DNA from: Terrimonas sp. | GTDB lineage: Bacteria > Bacteroidota > Bacteroidia > Chitinophagales > Chitinophagaceae | Length of the DNA stretch: 64,000 nt | Direction of reading: 5' to 3' | Assembly (NCBI RefSeq): GCF_003075435.1 | Contig: NZ_QCZJ01000013.1 | Location: forward strand, 88,857-152,856 | Shown: positions 16,318 through 26,330 of the stretch, piece after piece | Position numbering within the stretch: position 1 is the first letter of the stretch | Layout: each line of letters opens with the position of its first letter | Translations under genes and position numbers: made by a program | Notes under the pieces: generated by a model | What the model saw: only the letters and a program-made list of their open reading frames with translations | Database searches by the model: none | What the model was told of the DNA's origin: nothing

Positions 16318-16977
16318 ATGTTTGCAGGGCAACTCATATCGCAAAGCATTCCATTTTTGCATTTGGATGATACTGCCGGAAAGGCATTGCAGGAAATGAA
16401 TGATTTTCATGTTTCGCATCTTCCTATTGTAGCAGATGAAAAATATTTAGGTTTGATAAGTGAAGAAGTATTACTTGATAATGATGAAAAAAGCCTTCTT
16501 CAACATCTTCATACTGATTTTATAAAGCCTTTTGTAAGGCAAAATGATTTCTTTCTATTGGCTGTTAAAAGGGCAAGAGATATGCATTTATCTGTTGTGC
16601 CTGTTATTGCAGAGCAATATGAATTACTTGGAGTGATAAGCGAAGATGATTTATTCAGGCAACTGAGTATTTTTTCCGGTATTGATGAGCAGGGGGGAAT
16701 TATAGTGCTTGAAATGGAGAAAAATGATTTTTCTGCAGGAGAGCTGAACCGGCTTATAGAATCGAATGATGCTTATATTACACAGCTTAACAGCTATTTC
16801 GATACAGCAACTCAACTGCTTACTGTTACCATTCGCATCAATAAAACCGAAATATCTGATATCGTAGCCACACTTCAAAGGCATGAATATAATATCCGTT
16901 ACTATAATGGTGAGGAATTATATCAAAATGAATTGCAGAATAACCTGGATCATCTCATGAATTATTTAAACATATAA
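16318..16977 (+). CDS. Tandem CBS-domain protein (AcuB-like)
   Basis: The 219-aa protein has two CBS motifs (about residues 8-60 and 68-122), each with the typical HLPIV/SVVPVI and GLISE/GVISED patterns. A C-terminal ACT-like region follows (about 130-205). CBS pairs bind adenosyl ligands such as AMP or ATP and sense energy state. It follows the hydrolase gene on the same strand, and NAD kinase lies two genes downstream, a neighbourhood that fits a nucleotide-sensing role. The direct target is unknown. Confidence 0.85.
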   Translation: MFAGQLISQSIPFLHLDDTAGKALQEMNDFHVSHLPIVADEKYLGLISEEVLLDNDEKSLLQHLHTDFIKPFVRQNDFFLLAVKRARDMHLSVVPVIAEQYELLGVISEDDLFRQLSIFSGIDEQGGIIVLEMEKNDFSAGELNRLIESNDAYITQLNSYFDTATQLLTVTIRINKTEISDIVATLQRHEYNIRYYNGEELYQNELQNNLDHLMNYLNI

Positions 16978-17070
16978 TTCTTTTTAGGTTTCCTGAGCCT
17001 GAAATTTGTTTAATAGTGCTATTTTTAATTCTTTAGCCTATCAATAAAAAGTATATCCACAAGGATTTTA

Positions 17071-18501
17071 ATGAGGTACTCGAACAAATATGTGTTGATG
17101 CTTGGGATTTTGCTCTGTTCACTTCAGTATTTGAAAGCACAGGATTTAGAGGAAAAGCCACACGAGGATGATGAAGTGCTGCAACATTCTTTTATAACAA
17201 TACGCAATGTTATTGCTACAGGAAATAAAATCACAAAACCTTATATAATAGCCAGGGAGGTACCCCTAAAAAGGGGAGAGAAATATTCTATTTCCGATAT
17301 CCTGAAAAATATCCCGCTTTCAAAGCAAAACCTTATGAACACCGGGCTTTTTATTGATGTGGCTGTTGATTTTACCAACTGGAATAATGACTCGCTTGAT
17401 ATACTGGTAGATGTAAAAGAACGCTGGTATTATTTTCCGGTGCCTTACCTGAAACCTATTGACCGCAACTTTAATGTATGGATTAAGGAATACGATGCCA
17501 GCTTAAGCCGTGTAAACTATGGCATTAAACTGATTGGATATAATGTAAGTGGCAGAAATGATAAGCTGAATATCTGGTTGATTTCCGGTTATTCAAGGCA
17601 GGTAGTAATGAATTATACAGCTCCATATTTTGATAAATCTCTGAAGCAGGGTATCAGTTTTGACTTTTTATATTCAGCCAATAAAGAACTGAACTACGCT
17701 ACAAAAGAGGATAAGCAGGCATTTTATAAAGATCCTCATGAATTTATAACAAGCCGTTTTCGAGTAGGCGTTGGGTATAGTTTCAGAACAGGGTATATAA
17801 AACGGCATGTAGCCAGGATAAGCTATAATGTGGTTAAGATCAATGATTCTCTTTTTGAAAGAAATCCGCGCTATTTTGATGGCGGGAAGAAAACCGCCCG
17901 GTTCCCTGAACTGTTTTATCAGTATCAGTCCATCAACGTAAATTATATTCCTTATCCGCTTAAAGGACACCAATGGGAAGTATCTCTTTTAAAGAGAGGG
18001 CTTAACAAAAACATGAACCTGTGGGAGTTTAATGCAAAAGGAGGAAAATACTGGGAAGTTGCGCCGAAATATTATTTTGCCTTGCAGGGAAATGCTGTTG
18101 TGAAGTTACCTTTTGATCAACCATATTATAACCAGCAATTACTTGGCTACGGAGATAATTTTTTAAGAGGACTTGAAAATTATGTAGTAGACGGGTCAGT
18201 GGCAGGCGTAACCAAAGCTACTTTCAGGCGGGAGATATGGACGCCCAAGTTGCGCACGGGCTTAAAATCGAGGCTGTATGGTACCATACCTTTTAAATTT
18301 TACCTGAAAGTGTATGGCGATGCCGGATATGTATATAATAAAACACCGCCCCCATCCAATGTTCTAAACAACAGGTTATTATATACCGGTGGCGGTGGTT
18401 TGGATATCTGGAGTATATATGATGCTACTATTTCGCTGGAGTACAGCTTTAATCAATTAGGCCAGCGCGGACTCTTTTTCCAGGCAGGACTTGGGTTGTA
18501 A
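17071..18501 (+). CDS. Omp85/BamA-like outer membrane protein, single POTRA
   Basis: The protein (476 aa) has a signal peptide ending LKAQ, one POTRA-like domain (residues about 40-120, ending DILVDVKERW) and a C-terminal beta-barrel of alternating aromatic strands. It is shorter than BamA (about 800 aa or more, five POTRAs), so it is a small Omp85 relative rather than BamA itself. Its role in outer membrane insertion or transport is unknown. It lies between the CBS gene and nadK. Confidence 0.82.
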   Translation: MRYSNKYVLMLGILLCSLQYLKAQDLEEKPHEDDEVLQHSFITIRNVIATGNKITKPYIIAREVPLKRGEKYSISDILKNIPLSKQNLMNTGLFIDVAVDFTNWNNDSLDILVDVKERWYYFPVPYLKPIDRNFNVWIKEYDASLSRVNYGIKLIGYNVSGRNDKLNIWLISGYSRQVVMNYTAPYFDKSLKQGISFDFLYSANKELNYATKEDKQAFYKDPHEFITSRFRVGVGYSFRTGYIKRHVARISYNVVKINDSLFERNPRYFDGGKKTARFPELFYQYQSINVNYIPYPLKGHQWEVSLLKRGLNKNMNLWEFNAKGGKYWEVAPKYYFALQGNAVVKLPFDQPYYNQQLLGYGDNFLRGLENYVVDGSVAGVTKATFRREIWTPKLRTGLKSRLYGTIPFKFYLKVYGDAGYVYNKTPPPSNVLNNRLLYTGGGGLDIWSIYDATISLEYSFNQLGQRGLFFQAGLGL

Positions 18502-18544
18502 TTCAGGATAAAATAAACGGGTAGCTGTTATTAAAATTGATGTT

Positions 18545-18552
18545 TAATTTTG
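18545..18552 (+). promoter_or_regulatory. -7 element (TAATTTTG) of nadK
   Basis: An exact TAnnTTTG match ends 42 nt before the nadK ATG, which gives a normal leader length. Confidence 0.45.
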
Positions 18553-18594
18553 GAGCGGTCTCAGCCATAAATCTTTTAAGCAAATTTTATTTAC

Positions 18595-19470
18595 ATGAAA
18601 ATCGCAATATACAGCAGGGGTGGTGAAAGTGTTAATAAGGATGATGTTTTGCTGCTATTCAAAGAACTGGAAAAGCAGAAAATCACTTTTGTTATCTATC
18701 GTGATTTTTTTGAGCAGATAAAAGATATTACTTCAGCAGATCAGCATAATACCTTTACCGACGCATCTGAACTTGACGATAGTTTTGAGTGCTTGCTAAG
18801 TATGGGAGGAGATGGAACCATGCTGGATACGCTCACGTTTATACGCGATTCAAATATACCTGTGCTGGGTATTAATTTTGGACGACTGGGTTTTTTGGCT
18901 ACTATAGGCAAACATGAGCTGCGGGATGCGGTTACTTCTCTTGCAAACAGAACTTACCTCATTGATAAGAGAAGTTTGATTCATCTTGATGCCAATATTC
19001 CGCTTTTTGGAGACACGCCCTATGGGCTGAATGAATTTGCTATTCATAAAAAGGATACCTCATCGATGATAAAAATTCATACCTATCTTAACGGGGAGTT
19101 TTTAAATACCTATTGGGCAGACGGGCTGATAGTAGCAACACCAACAGGATCAACCGGATATTCATTAAGCTGCAATGGACCGGTGGTATTTCCTGAATCC
19201 GCAAGTTTTGTAATTACTCCTGTGGCTCCGCATAACCTTAATGTGCGGCCCATCATAATTCCAGACAACAATATTGTTTCTTTTGAGGTAGAAGGCAGAA
19301 CCGATCAATTTATATGCGCATTAGATTCCAGGCGCGAAATTGTAAGTAAGGATACTCAGATTGCTATTAAAAAGGAAGCCTTTTCGCTTAGCCTTATCCG
19401 CCTGAATGAAAACAGTTTCCTGCAAACGCTCCGCAACAAACTCTCCTGGGGCCTGGATAAGAGGAATTAG
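18595..19470 (+). CDS. nadK: NAD kinase
   Basis: This 291-aa enzyme phosphorylates NAD to NADP with ATP or polyphosphate. The catalytic GGDGT motif is at residues 71-75, followed by NFGRLGFLA and the NAD-binding TPTGSTGYSLSCNGP. It is complete and typical in length. In many Bacteroidota nadK is followed by a DUF6089/PorG-like gene, as here, and then by uppS and bamA, which are missing here. Confidence 0.96.
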   Translation: MKIAIYSRGGESVNKDDVLLLFKELEKQKITFVIYRDFFEQIKDITSADQHNTFTDASELDDSFECLLSMGGDGTMLDTLTFIRDSNIPVLGINFGRLGFLATIGKHELRDAVTSLANRTYLIDKRSLIHLDANIPLFGDTPYGLNEFAIHKKDTSSMIKIHTYLNGEFLNTYWADGLIVATPTGSTGYSLSCNGPVVFPESASFVITPVAPHNLNVRPIIIPDNNIVSFEVEGRTDQFICALDSRREIVSKDTQIAIKKEAFSLSLIRLNENSFLQTLRNKLSWGLDKRN

Positions 19471-19604
19471 ACATATTAAGATTTAATTAAAATCGACGGA
19501 TATCTTATGGAGTTTCCACGGTAATCACGTATTTTGCACAACAATCATTTATCCTCAAACCTCCATATATCGAAGCAGTTTTACTTAAAGTAAATTAATG
19601 TTTG

Positions 19605-20462
19605 ATGAAGAAGTTATCCGTGTCTTTTTTATTAGTGATTATCTTCTCAGCTTCCAGAGCACAGGTAGTTGACGGAGTGAAACAGGAAGGAGAAATTGGC
19701 GTGACTGTTGGAGCAGCACACTATTTTGGAGATTTAAATACTAATGTAGGAATTAACAGGCCTAAACCTGCTGTTGGTGTTTTTTTTCGCAAACAGTTCA
19801 GCGAGTATATCGCTTTGCGGTTAGGATTACATTACGCGCAGCTCGGTTATTCTGATATTTACAGCAATAATGAATTTCAGAAAAGAAGGAACCTCAGCTT
19901 TAATTCTAATATATGGGAAGCAACCCTGCAGGGAGATTTTAATTTCATGCGGTTTGTTCCAGGCGATCCTTATTTAAGATTCACGCCCTATGTTACATTG
20001 GGTATCGGCGCGTTTAATTATGATCCATACGCATATCTTGGAGGAACCAAGTTTTATTTAAGAAATATAGGTACCGAAGGACAAGGCTCTTCTTTATACC
20101 CCAATCGCAAGCCATACAGTGCTGTGGCTTTTTGTATGCCTTTGGGAATGGGAGTTAAATACAGCATTAATCCTAACCTGAATTTCTCATTTGAAGTTGC
20201 TTATCGTTTTACTACCACAGATTATCTTGATGATATAAGTACTACCTATGCACCGGATGCATATGCACAAACAATGCCCGACGGTACTGCTACCGCATGG
20301 TATTTATTACAGGATCGTTCTTATGAAACAGGGGATGGAGTACGCATCGGAACCAAAGGACGCCAGAGAGGATTTAGCGGCCAGCGTGATGCATATATTA
20401 TTGCTGAAGTAGGGCTGGCTTTAACGCTTACTTCTTATAAATGTCCTACGGCAAAATATTAA
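19605..20462 (+). CDS. DUF6089 / PorG-like outer membrane beta-barrel protein
   Basis: This 285-aa protein has a signal peptide (cleavage near SRAQ) and an OmpA-like barrel with the start GEIGVTVGAAHYFGDLN, the hallmark of DUF6089. PorG, an outer-membrane part of the type IX secretion system, belongs to this kind of family and is coded near nadK, uppS and bamA in other Bacteroidota. I infer a PorG-like role but the sequence alone does not prove it. The ATG at 19605 is used rather than the TTG before it. Confidence 0.8.
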   Translation: MKKLSVSFLLVIIFSASRAQVVDGVKQEGEIGVTVGAAHYFGDLNTNVGINRPKPAVGVFFRKQFSEYIALRLGLHYAQLGYSDIYSNNEFQKRRNLSFNSNIWEATLQGDFNFMRFVPGDPYLRFTPYVTLGIGAFNYDPYAYLGGTKFYLRNIGTEGQGSSLYPNRKPYSAVAFCMPLGMGVKYSINPNLNFSFEVAYRFTTTDYLDDISTTYAPDAYAQTMPDGTATAWYLLQDRSYETGDGVRIGTKGRQRGFSGQRDAYIIAEVGLALTLTSYKCPTAKY

Positions 20463-20598
20463 ATGCTGACCTTGTAATATTGTATAAGGCAGGGAACAAA
20501 AGTTTGGTATGTTGCACCGTATACTTCCTGCCTCTGACCTTATACCTTCCTCCATCTGCCTTTTACCATCCCGCAAATGATAAATCCATATTATAGGA

Positions 20599-20606
20599 TA
20601 GCTTTG
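20599..20606 (+). promoter_or_regulatory. -7 element (TAGCTTTG) of the FUSC gene
   Basis: An exact TAnnTTTG match ends 23 nt before the ATG at 20630. Confidence 0.45.
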
Positions 20607-20629
20607 CTGTAAACAGGACCTATTTCTAC

Positions 20630-22852
20630 ATGAATTATATAAATGAATTTACAAAATTCATCACTGGTCAGTATCTTACTAAGGGCGTGCGCATTACCGC
20701 GGGTGCAATTTTGCCGGCACTTATTCTATATCATTATGATTTATTGTCGATAGGTATTGCCATGCCGCTCGGCGCTTTAATGGTTAGCCTTACCGATTCT
20801 CCGGGCCCCATACATCACAGGCGCAATGGTATGCTGGTGAGTAATATTTTAAATTTTGTAGTAGCCATCATTATAGGATTTACCCGCTATTATCCCTGGC
20901 TGCTTGCTATAGAGCTTACATTGCTCGGTTTTTTCCTTTCTTTTATTGGTATTTACGGAGCGCGGGCCAGCTCAATAGGTTTAATAGCAATTATAGTTAT
21001 CGTGCTGAACATTGATGTACATCATTCGCAGGACAGGGTTTGGCAGGATGCGCTGTTTATGCTTGCAGGGGGCATGTGGTATATGTTAATGAGCCTGGTG
21101 CTATATTCTTTGCGCCCTTACCTTCTTATTCAGCAGGCGCTTGGCGAATGTATAATTGAAACTGCGGAATACTTACAGGTGAAATCGAAAATGTATAGCT
21201 TTAATACTGATCCTGATGAGATTTATAAAGAAATTCTTCCGCTTCAGATAAACATACATAACCAGCAGGAACAATTGCGTGAGCTATTATTTAAGGCAAG
21301 AGGATTTACGCGTGAATCAACTACAAAAGGAAGAATACTGTTGATGATGTTTCTTGATTCTGTGGACCTCTTTGAACAGGTAATGACAACGCAGCAAAAT
21401 TACAACGCTTTACGCTCCTATTTTAAAGAAGGAGATATCCTGGAAAAATTCAGATTGCTTATTGTTGAAACTGCTGTTGAATTAGATAAGTTAGGACTGG
21501 TGATTCAAAGCGGCTTTCCTCCTAAGGGTAATGAAAGGCTTAGCGAACTGATAACAGAAACAGAAGACTATTTTGTTGCTTACAGGGAAAGTCATATATC
21601 ACCTGAAAACCTGGAAGGGTTTATCAGCCTGCGGCATGTGCTTAATTCAATAAAGGACATAGCAGAACGTATTAAACGTTTGCGTAGGTATAGCACATAT
21701 AGCAGTAAGGTAAGCAAAGAAGTAAAACCAGATGTTGTGGATGTTGAAAAATTTGTTTCTACGCAGGAACTGGATCCCAAATTGCTTAAGGAAAATCTGT
21801 CGCTGCAATCAAATATTTTCAGGCATTCGGTCAGGGTAAGTATATGCATTTTTGCAGGGTATGCCATTTCACAGTTATTTCCCTTTGGGCATAGCTATTG
21901 GATATTGCTTACCATTGTTACCATTTTAAAGCCTGCATACAGCCTTAGCAAAAGCAGAAATGTTGAAAGGCTTCTCGGAACAATTGTAGGTGTGTTTATC
22001 GGGTTTTTAATCCTGAATTATGTAACCGAAACTTATATATTATTTATAGGAACCATTGTTTCAATGATTGTAGGTTACAGTTTTTTGCAGATTAAATATT
22101 TCATCAGTGTAATTGGTATTACGCTGTATGTTTTATTGTCGTTTCACTTTTTGCATCCAGTAGATTTCAGAAGTGTTTCTACAGATCGGATTATTGATAC
22201 GGCGATAGGCTCGGCTATTTCTTTTATTGGTGCGTTTTTTATTTTACCCAAATGGGAGCGTGAGCAGGTAGATGAATATATTGCGCGGCTTATGGAAGCC
22301 AATACAAAATATTTTACTACTGTGGCCAAAGCATTTTATGCAAATTCGCTGGATATAAATGAATATAAGATCACCAGAAAAGAAGCGTATGTTGCTTTGG
22401 CAAATTTATCAGACGCGTTTCAGCGTTTGTTATCAGAGCCTTCAGGCAGAAATAAACACCCGGAATTATTGCACCAGTTGGTAGTAAGTAATCATATGCT
22501 TACTTCTCATATTGCTTCCCTGGCTACTTACGCCAAATCGCTTGCTTTGAGATACCGGTCTGATGCTTTTAAATCGGTAGCTCAATCAATAGAGCTGCAA
22601 ATGCAGTATGCTTTAGCTTTATCGCAGCACAAAAAAAGCGACCTGCCTGTGCTCAACGAACAGGGTTTTGCAAGAGTAAGAGATATTATTCAAAATCTTC
22701 GTAATAAAAGAGTAGAAGAACTCCAAAGTGGTATGCAGGAAAGTGATACACGTAAGCAATTTTCAGGATTTAAAGCAATATCCGATCAGTTTGAACTCAT
22801 ACAAACCATTATTTCGGACATTATTAATGTTCTCAAAAAATTGATAATTTAG
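20630..22852 (+). CDS. FUSC-family (YccS/YhfK-like) inner membrane protein
   Basis: This 740-aa protein has two hydrophobic blocks (about residues 20-165 and 400-545), each followed by a soluble helical region. That is the layout of the FUSC/YccS family related to aromatic acid exporters such as AaeB. The first block ends before long amphipathic helices with DSVDLFEQV, and the second contains LLTIVTILKPAYSLSKSRNVERLLGT, whose centre is the family signature. The transported compound is unknown. It is not followed by a membrane fusion protein gene as aaeB would be. Confidence 0.88.
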   Translation: MNYINEFTKFITGQYLTKGVRITAGAILPALILYHYDLLSIGIAMPLGALMVSLTDSPGPIHHRRNGMLVSNILNFVVAIIIGFTRYYPWLLAIELTLLGFFLSFIGIYGARASSIGLIAIIVIVLNIDVHHSQDRVWQDALFMLAGGMWYMLMSLVLYSLRPYLLIQQALGECIIETAEYLQVKSKMYSFNTDPDEIYKEILPLQINIHNQQEQLRELLFKARGFTRESTTKGRILLMMFLDSVDLFEQVMTTQQNYNALRSYFKEGDILEKFRLLIVETAVELDKLGLVIQSGFPPKGNERLSELITETEDYFVAYRESHISPENLEGFISLRHVLNSIKDIAERIKRLRRYSTYSSKVSKEVKPDVVDVEKFVSTQELDPKLLKENLSLQSNIFRHSVRVSICIFAGYAISQLFPFGHSYWILLTIVTILKPAYSLSKSRNVERLLGTIVGVFIGFLILNYVTETYILFIGTIVSMIVGYSFLQIKYFISVIGITLYVLLSFHFLHPVDFRSVSTDRIIDTAIGSAISFIGAFFILPKWEREQVDEYIARLMEANTKYFTTVAKAFYANSLDINEYKITRKEAYVALANLSDAFQRLLSEPSGRNKHPELLHQLVVSNHMLTSHIASLATYAKSLALRYRSDAFKSVAQSIELQMQYALALSQHKKSDLPVLNEQGFARVRDIIQNLRNKRVEELQSGMQESDTRKQFSGFKAISDQFELIQTIISDIINVLKKLII

Positions 22853-23092
22853 TAAAACAAGGTATGGATTTTGCTAAGAAAACGCATTCAGATAATTTAA
22901 AAAACACCAAAATAGGTTTCTGTTAATCTATATCAAAACCTTGGCCGGTTAATACCCGCTATATTGTGTGGCTACCTGAAAAAGAGTTGATTTTAAACCA
23001 CTTGAGAAATTGCCTGCTGATTGAGTGCTTTTATTGTTAACAATATCTAAAAGCGTATGCCGTTTAAATTCAGGCTTAGAAAAAAGATATCC

Positions 23093-23845
23093 ATGAAAAT
23101 CCGTATTACCCGTAAACACATAGCATATTTATTGCTATCCGCATTTCCTGTTTTTGTAGCAAGTACACTCAAAACAAATGCTATATCTCCGGCTCTTCCC
23201 GGTATTACATATTATTTACCCGCTGACATTAATATTGAAGCAAAACAATCTTTCCTCAACAGGTTGTACGACAGTGCAGGCTTGGATGCATCCGGCTTGC
23301 AAAAAAAGGTGCTGGAAATAGCTATGGAAGGTTTCAGTAAACTGATGATGAAAGGGCGATTGAATAAAGACAGCATCCTTACTATCGTGGATTTTTCAAA
23401 ATCTTCTAAAAACAAAAGATTGTATGTAATTGATTTGAAGAACGAAGTGTTGCTGTTTAATACGCTGGTAGCGCATGGCAGAAATTCCGGGGGAGAATAT
23501 GCCCGTAGTTTTTCGAATGTGCCATCTTCAAATAAAAGCAGTCTCGGGTTTTATGTTACAGCGTCAACATACAGGGGTGAGAACGGGTACTCTCTGCGTT
23601 TGCAGGGAGTGGAAAGAAATATTAACGACAGAGCTTACCGGAGAGCTATTGTAATGCATGGTGCTGAATATGCAAATCCTCAGTTTCTGGCGGCAAGAGG
23701 TATATTGGGACGGAGTTTCGGATGCCCTGCCATTCCTATGGAAGAAAACGCGGCTATTATTGATGTAATTAAAGACGGGTCATGCCTTTTCATATATTCA
23801 CCCGATAAAAAATATTTCAAACTTTCTACGGTTCTAAACGGTTAA
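23093..23845 (+). CDS. Murein L,D-transpeptidase-like secreted protein
   Basis: The protein has a signal peptide and a YkuD-like catalytic domain with the HG and SxGC motifs: IVMHGAEYA and GRSFGCPAIP, where the Cys is the nucleophile. Proteins of this family (murein L,D-transpeptidase catalytic domain family) are expected to act on peptidoglycan cross-links, but few have been tested. I prefer the ATG at 23093, which puts the signal peptide at the N-terminus; an ATG at 23057 would add 12 residues. A strong terminator follows. Confidence 0.85.
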   Translation: MKIRITRKHIAYLLLSAFPVFVASTLKTNAISPALPGITYYLPADINIEAKQSFLNRLYDSAGLDASGLQKKVLEIAMEGFSKLMMKGRLNKDSILTIVDFSKSSKNKRLYVIDLKNEVLLFNTLVAHGRNSGGEYARSFSNVPSSNKSSLGFYVTASTYRGENGYSLRLQGVERNINDRAYRRAIVMHGAEYANPQFLAARGILGRSFGCPAIPMEENAAIIDVIKDGSCLFIYSPDKKYFKLSTVLNG

Positions 23846-23873
23846 GGTGAATGTAAGAATGGTTAAGGTTGAT

Positions 23874-23904
23874 GCCCGTATCCTATGGATAGCGGGCTTT
23901 TTTT
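23874..23904 (+). terminator. Intrinsic terminator after the L,D-transpeptidase gene
   Basis: GCCCGTATCC (23874-23883) pairs with GGATAGCGGGC (23887-23897) with one bulged base and a 3-nt loop, followed by seven T. Confidence 0.8.
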
Positions 23905-24565
23905 ATCCGAGAAACCAAGCAGCTATCCACTGGCTGATGAATCCTGTAACAAGTCCTCCAATAATATCAGCCATATTATGATCAGATACAAGTAAACGGG
24001 AGGTGCAGATAATGCCTGTAATAAGTACTGCAAATGCAAACGGAATACTTACAACAGCAGGGGATGTATATAAAAGAACCGTAAAGAAGCCGATCAATCC
24101 CCCGGCGCCGGTAGTGTGCATGCTGATTTTAAAATAAATGTTGGCAATGAAAGCTATTGCAGTGGCAAGAAAAATACCAAGCGTCATTATTGCCATCACG
24201 GATGGTATATCTCCTTTGTTTTTGAATACATAGAAGTTCCAGAAAAAATAGATCATGCAAATAGTATAGAGCAGTATTCTGTCTTTCCTGGTTTTCAGAT
24301 AAATAGAATCAATAAAGCCAAGGGCTTTACATAGCAATACGGAGATGAGTGGAAAAAAAATACTATTTACTATATAGATCAATATCGTTTGCAGCCTGGT
24401 GATCTTGCTTACCCCTATAAAATAATCCGGCTGCAGGTAAACAATATACAAACACATATACAGGCCGATAAACAAAGGATGGAATATCCAGGAAAAGAAA
24501 TTTGCTAATGCTTTAATAACAGGCGATGTATGCACCGCAGTGGTAGTAGAAACAGAGCTCATCAT
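23903..24565 (-). CDS. PAP2-like integral membrane protein
   Basis: This 220-aa protein has about six membrane segments. The region KISMHTTGAGGLIGF and the later SRLLVSDHNMADIIGGL resemble the conserved S-M-H and H-x-x-x-D/G-G patterns of PAP2 lipid phosphatases, although the usual first KxxxxxxRP motif is reduced to KTRKDR. It could be a phosphatase or an inactive relative. Its ATG overlaps the rpoN stop codon by 4 nt, so it is translated together with rpoN, an arrangement I believe is common in Bacteroidota. Confidence 0.75.
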   Translation of the reverse strand: MMSSVSTTTAVHTSPVIKALANFFSWIFHPLFIGLYMCLYIVYLQPDYFIGVSKITRLQTILIYIVNSIFFPLISVLLCKALGFIDSIYLKTRKDRILLYTICMIYFFWNFYVFKNKGDIPSVMAIMTLGIFLATAIAFIANIYFKISMHTTGAGGLIGFFTVLLYTSPAVVSIPFAFAVLITGIICTSRLLVSDHNMADIIGGLVTGFISQWIAAWFLG

Positions 24566-26046
24566 AATTGTTTTCTTAGCCGGGCAACAGGTATATTAAG
24601 CTGCTCGCGGTATTTTGCTACGGTGCGTCTTGCAATGTTATAACCTTTTTGCTGAAGTAACTCAGTAAGTCTTTCATCGCTCAATGGTTTCTTTTTGCTT
24701 TCTCCTTCCACCATATCGCTCAATATCTTTTTTACTTCTCTTGTAGATACCTCTTCACCACTTTCTGTGCTCAGCGATTCACTGAAAAAGAATTTAAGCC
24801 GGTATGTTCCAAATTCTGTTTGCACAAATTTGCTGTTTGCAACACGGCTTACCGTTGATATATCCAATCCTGTTCGTTCTGCAATATCTTTTAAAATCAT
24901 AGGTTTAAGCATCGTTTCATCTCCTGTTAAAAAGAAGTCGTGCTGGTATTCCATTATGGAATGCATAGTGGTGTATAAAGTATGCTGGCGTTGCTTTATC
25001 GCGTCAATAAACCACTTGGCTGCATCTATTTTCTGTTTGATAAATAGTACTGCTTCTTTCTGGCGTTTATCTTTTTTGCTGCCCTTATCATAATCCCTCA
25101 GCATGTCTTTATAACCCTCGCTTATTCGTAAGTCGGGGGCGTTTTTTGAATTAAGGGTAAGCTCAAGTGTATTGTTATTATTGTGGATAAAAAAGTCAGG
25201 AATAATATAGCTTTCAGCTTTATTGACCTCGCCAATATTACCGCCAGGTTTGGGGTTGAGGCGGATGATCTGGTTAATAGCCGCCTTCAGATCTTCATCA
25301 GTGAGGTTTAATCCCCGCTGAATTTTATCGTAATGTTTCTTAGTAAACTCATCAAAATAATCAGACAGAATATTGATGGTCATGGCAACTTCATTTCCCT
25401 CTTCGCGTTTTCTTTCCAATTGCAGTAATAAACATTCTTTTAAGTCTCTTGCACATATTCCCGGCGGATCAAATTGCTGTATTTGCTTTACCAGGTCTGC
25501 AATCTCTTCTTCGGTAGCAGCAATATTTTGCCTGAAAGCAAGGTCATCGGCTATTGCGCCATAATCGCGTCTCAAATAACCATCATCATCAATACTGCCT
25601 ACTATCTGCTCTGCTATTTTTCGTTGCTTTTCATCAAGCGTAAGCATAGTAAGCTGATCTAAAAGAAACTCATGAAATGTGCTCTCTATTTTGAAAGGGA
25701 TGGTCTGCTTCTCATCCATCTCCGGGTAGTTATCATCCTTTAGCTTGTAATCAGCTATATCATCTTCGTCGCTTACATAGTCGCTGATGTCAATATTATC
25801 ATACTCATCCTCGCTGCCTTCGCTTTCAAAATCCTCATCTTCACCGCTTTCAAATTCATCCGCTATTTCTGTATCGCTTTCGTCATGTGTTTCATCTGCT
25901 GTTTCGAGAGCCGGATTCTCCTCCATTTCTTCTTTTATTCTTTCTTCTAAATTGGCCGTAGGAACCTGGAGCAACTTCATCAATTGAATTTGCTGCGGCG
26001 ATAATTTTTGAAGAAGTTTTTGTTGAAGACTCTGACTCAGGGCCAT
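24562..26046 (-). CDS. rpoN: RNA polymerase sigma-54 factor
   Basis: The 494-aa protein contains the three regions of sigma-54: a Gln-rich activator-contact region I (LQQKLLQKLSPQQIQLMKLL), an acidic linker (residues about 50-110, long run of Asp/Glu), the core-binding region, and the C-terminal DNA-binding part with the RpoN box ARRTVAKYRE. It directs transcription from -24/-12 promoters and needs an AAA+ enhancer-binding protein. None is coded in this window, and I found no convincing GG-N10-GC promoter here. Confidence 0.97.
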   Translation of the reverse strand: MALSQSLQQKLLQKLSPQQIQLMKLLQVPTANLEERIKEEMEENPALETADETHDESDTEIADEFESGEDEDFESEGSEDEYDNIDISDYVSDEDDIADYKLKDDNYPEMDEKQTIPFKIESTFHEFLLDQLTMLTLDEKQRKIAEQIVGSIDDDGYLRRDYGAIADDLAFRQNIAATEEEIADLVKQIQQFDPPGICARDLKECLLLQLERKREEGNEVAMTINILSDYFDEFTKKHYDKIQRGLNLTDEDLKAAINQIIRLNPKPGGNIGEVNKAESYIIPDFFIHNNNNTLELTLNSKNAPDLRISEGYKDMLRDYDKGSKKDKRQKEAVLFIKQKIDAAKWFIDAIKQRQHTLYTTMHSIMEYQHDFFLTGDETMLKPMILKDIAERTGLDISTVSRVANSKFVQTEFGTYRLKFFFSESLSTESGEEVSTREVKKILSDMVEGESKKKPLSDERLTELLQQKGYNIARRTVAKYREQLNIPVARLRKQL

Positions 26047-26266
26047 AGAGATTAATTAAAAGTCATTTGATTATGGAAGTTAATAAAAAATGGCGCTTCA
26101 TAGCAAAAATCAGGCCGCAAATTACTTACAAATTAACTATACACTAAAACAATTTTCCTCTTTGTGTTTTATTTAACACGGTTTATTTATTTTTTTTAAT
26201 TTTAATTATTGAAAACCAATTGTTTGTAATAAATGGTTTCATTCTCTTTTTATTGAAAAATTTATT

Positions 26267-26284
26267 TTTTCCACATGTGGAAAA
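26267..26284. promoter_or_regulatory. 18-bp palindrome TTTTCCACATGTGGAAAA
   Basis: A perfect palindrome centred about 48 nt upstream of the -7 element of the receiver-Hpt gene. It has the size of a homodimer operator, and its position suits an activator. The binding protein is unknown. Confidence 0.45.
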
Positions 26285-26322
26285 CAAAACGGTTTTATAA
26301 ATGAGGGTAAAGACTGTAACAC

Positions 26323-26330
26323 TAAATTTG
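26323..26330 (+). promoter_or_regulatory. -7 element (TAAATTTG) of the receiver-Hpt gene
   Basis: An exact TAnnTTTG match ends 43 nt before the ATG at 26374. No TTG at the -33 position. Confidence 0.5.
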
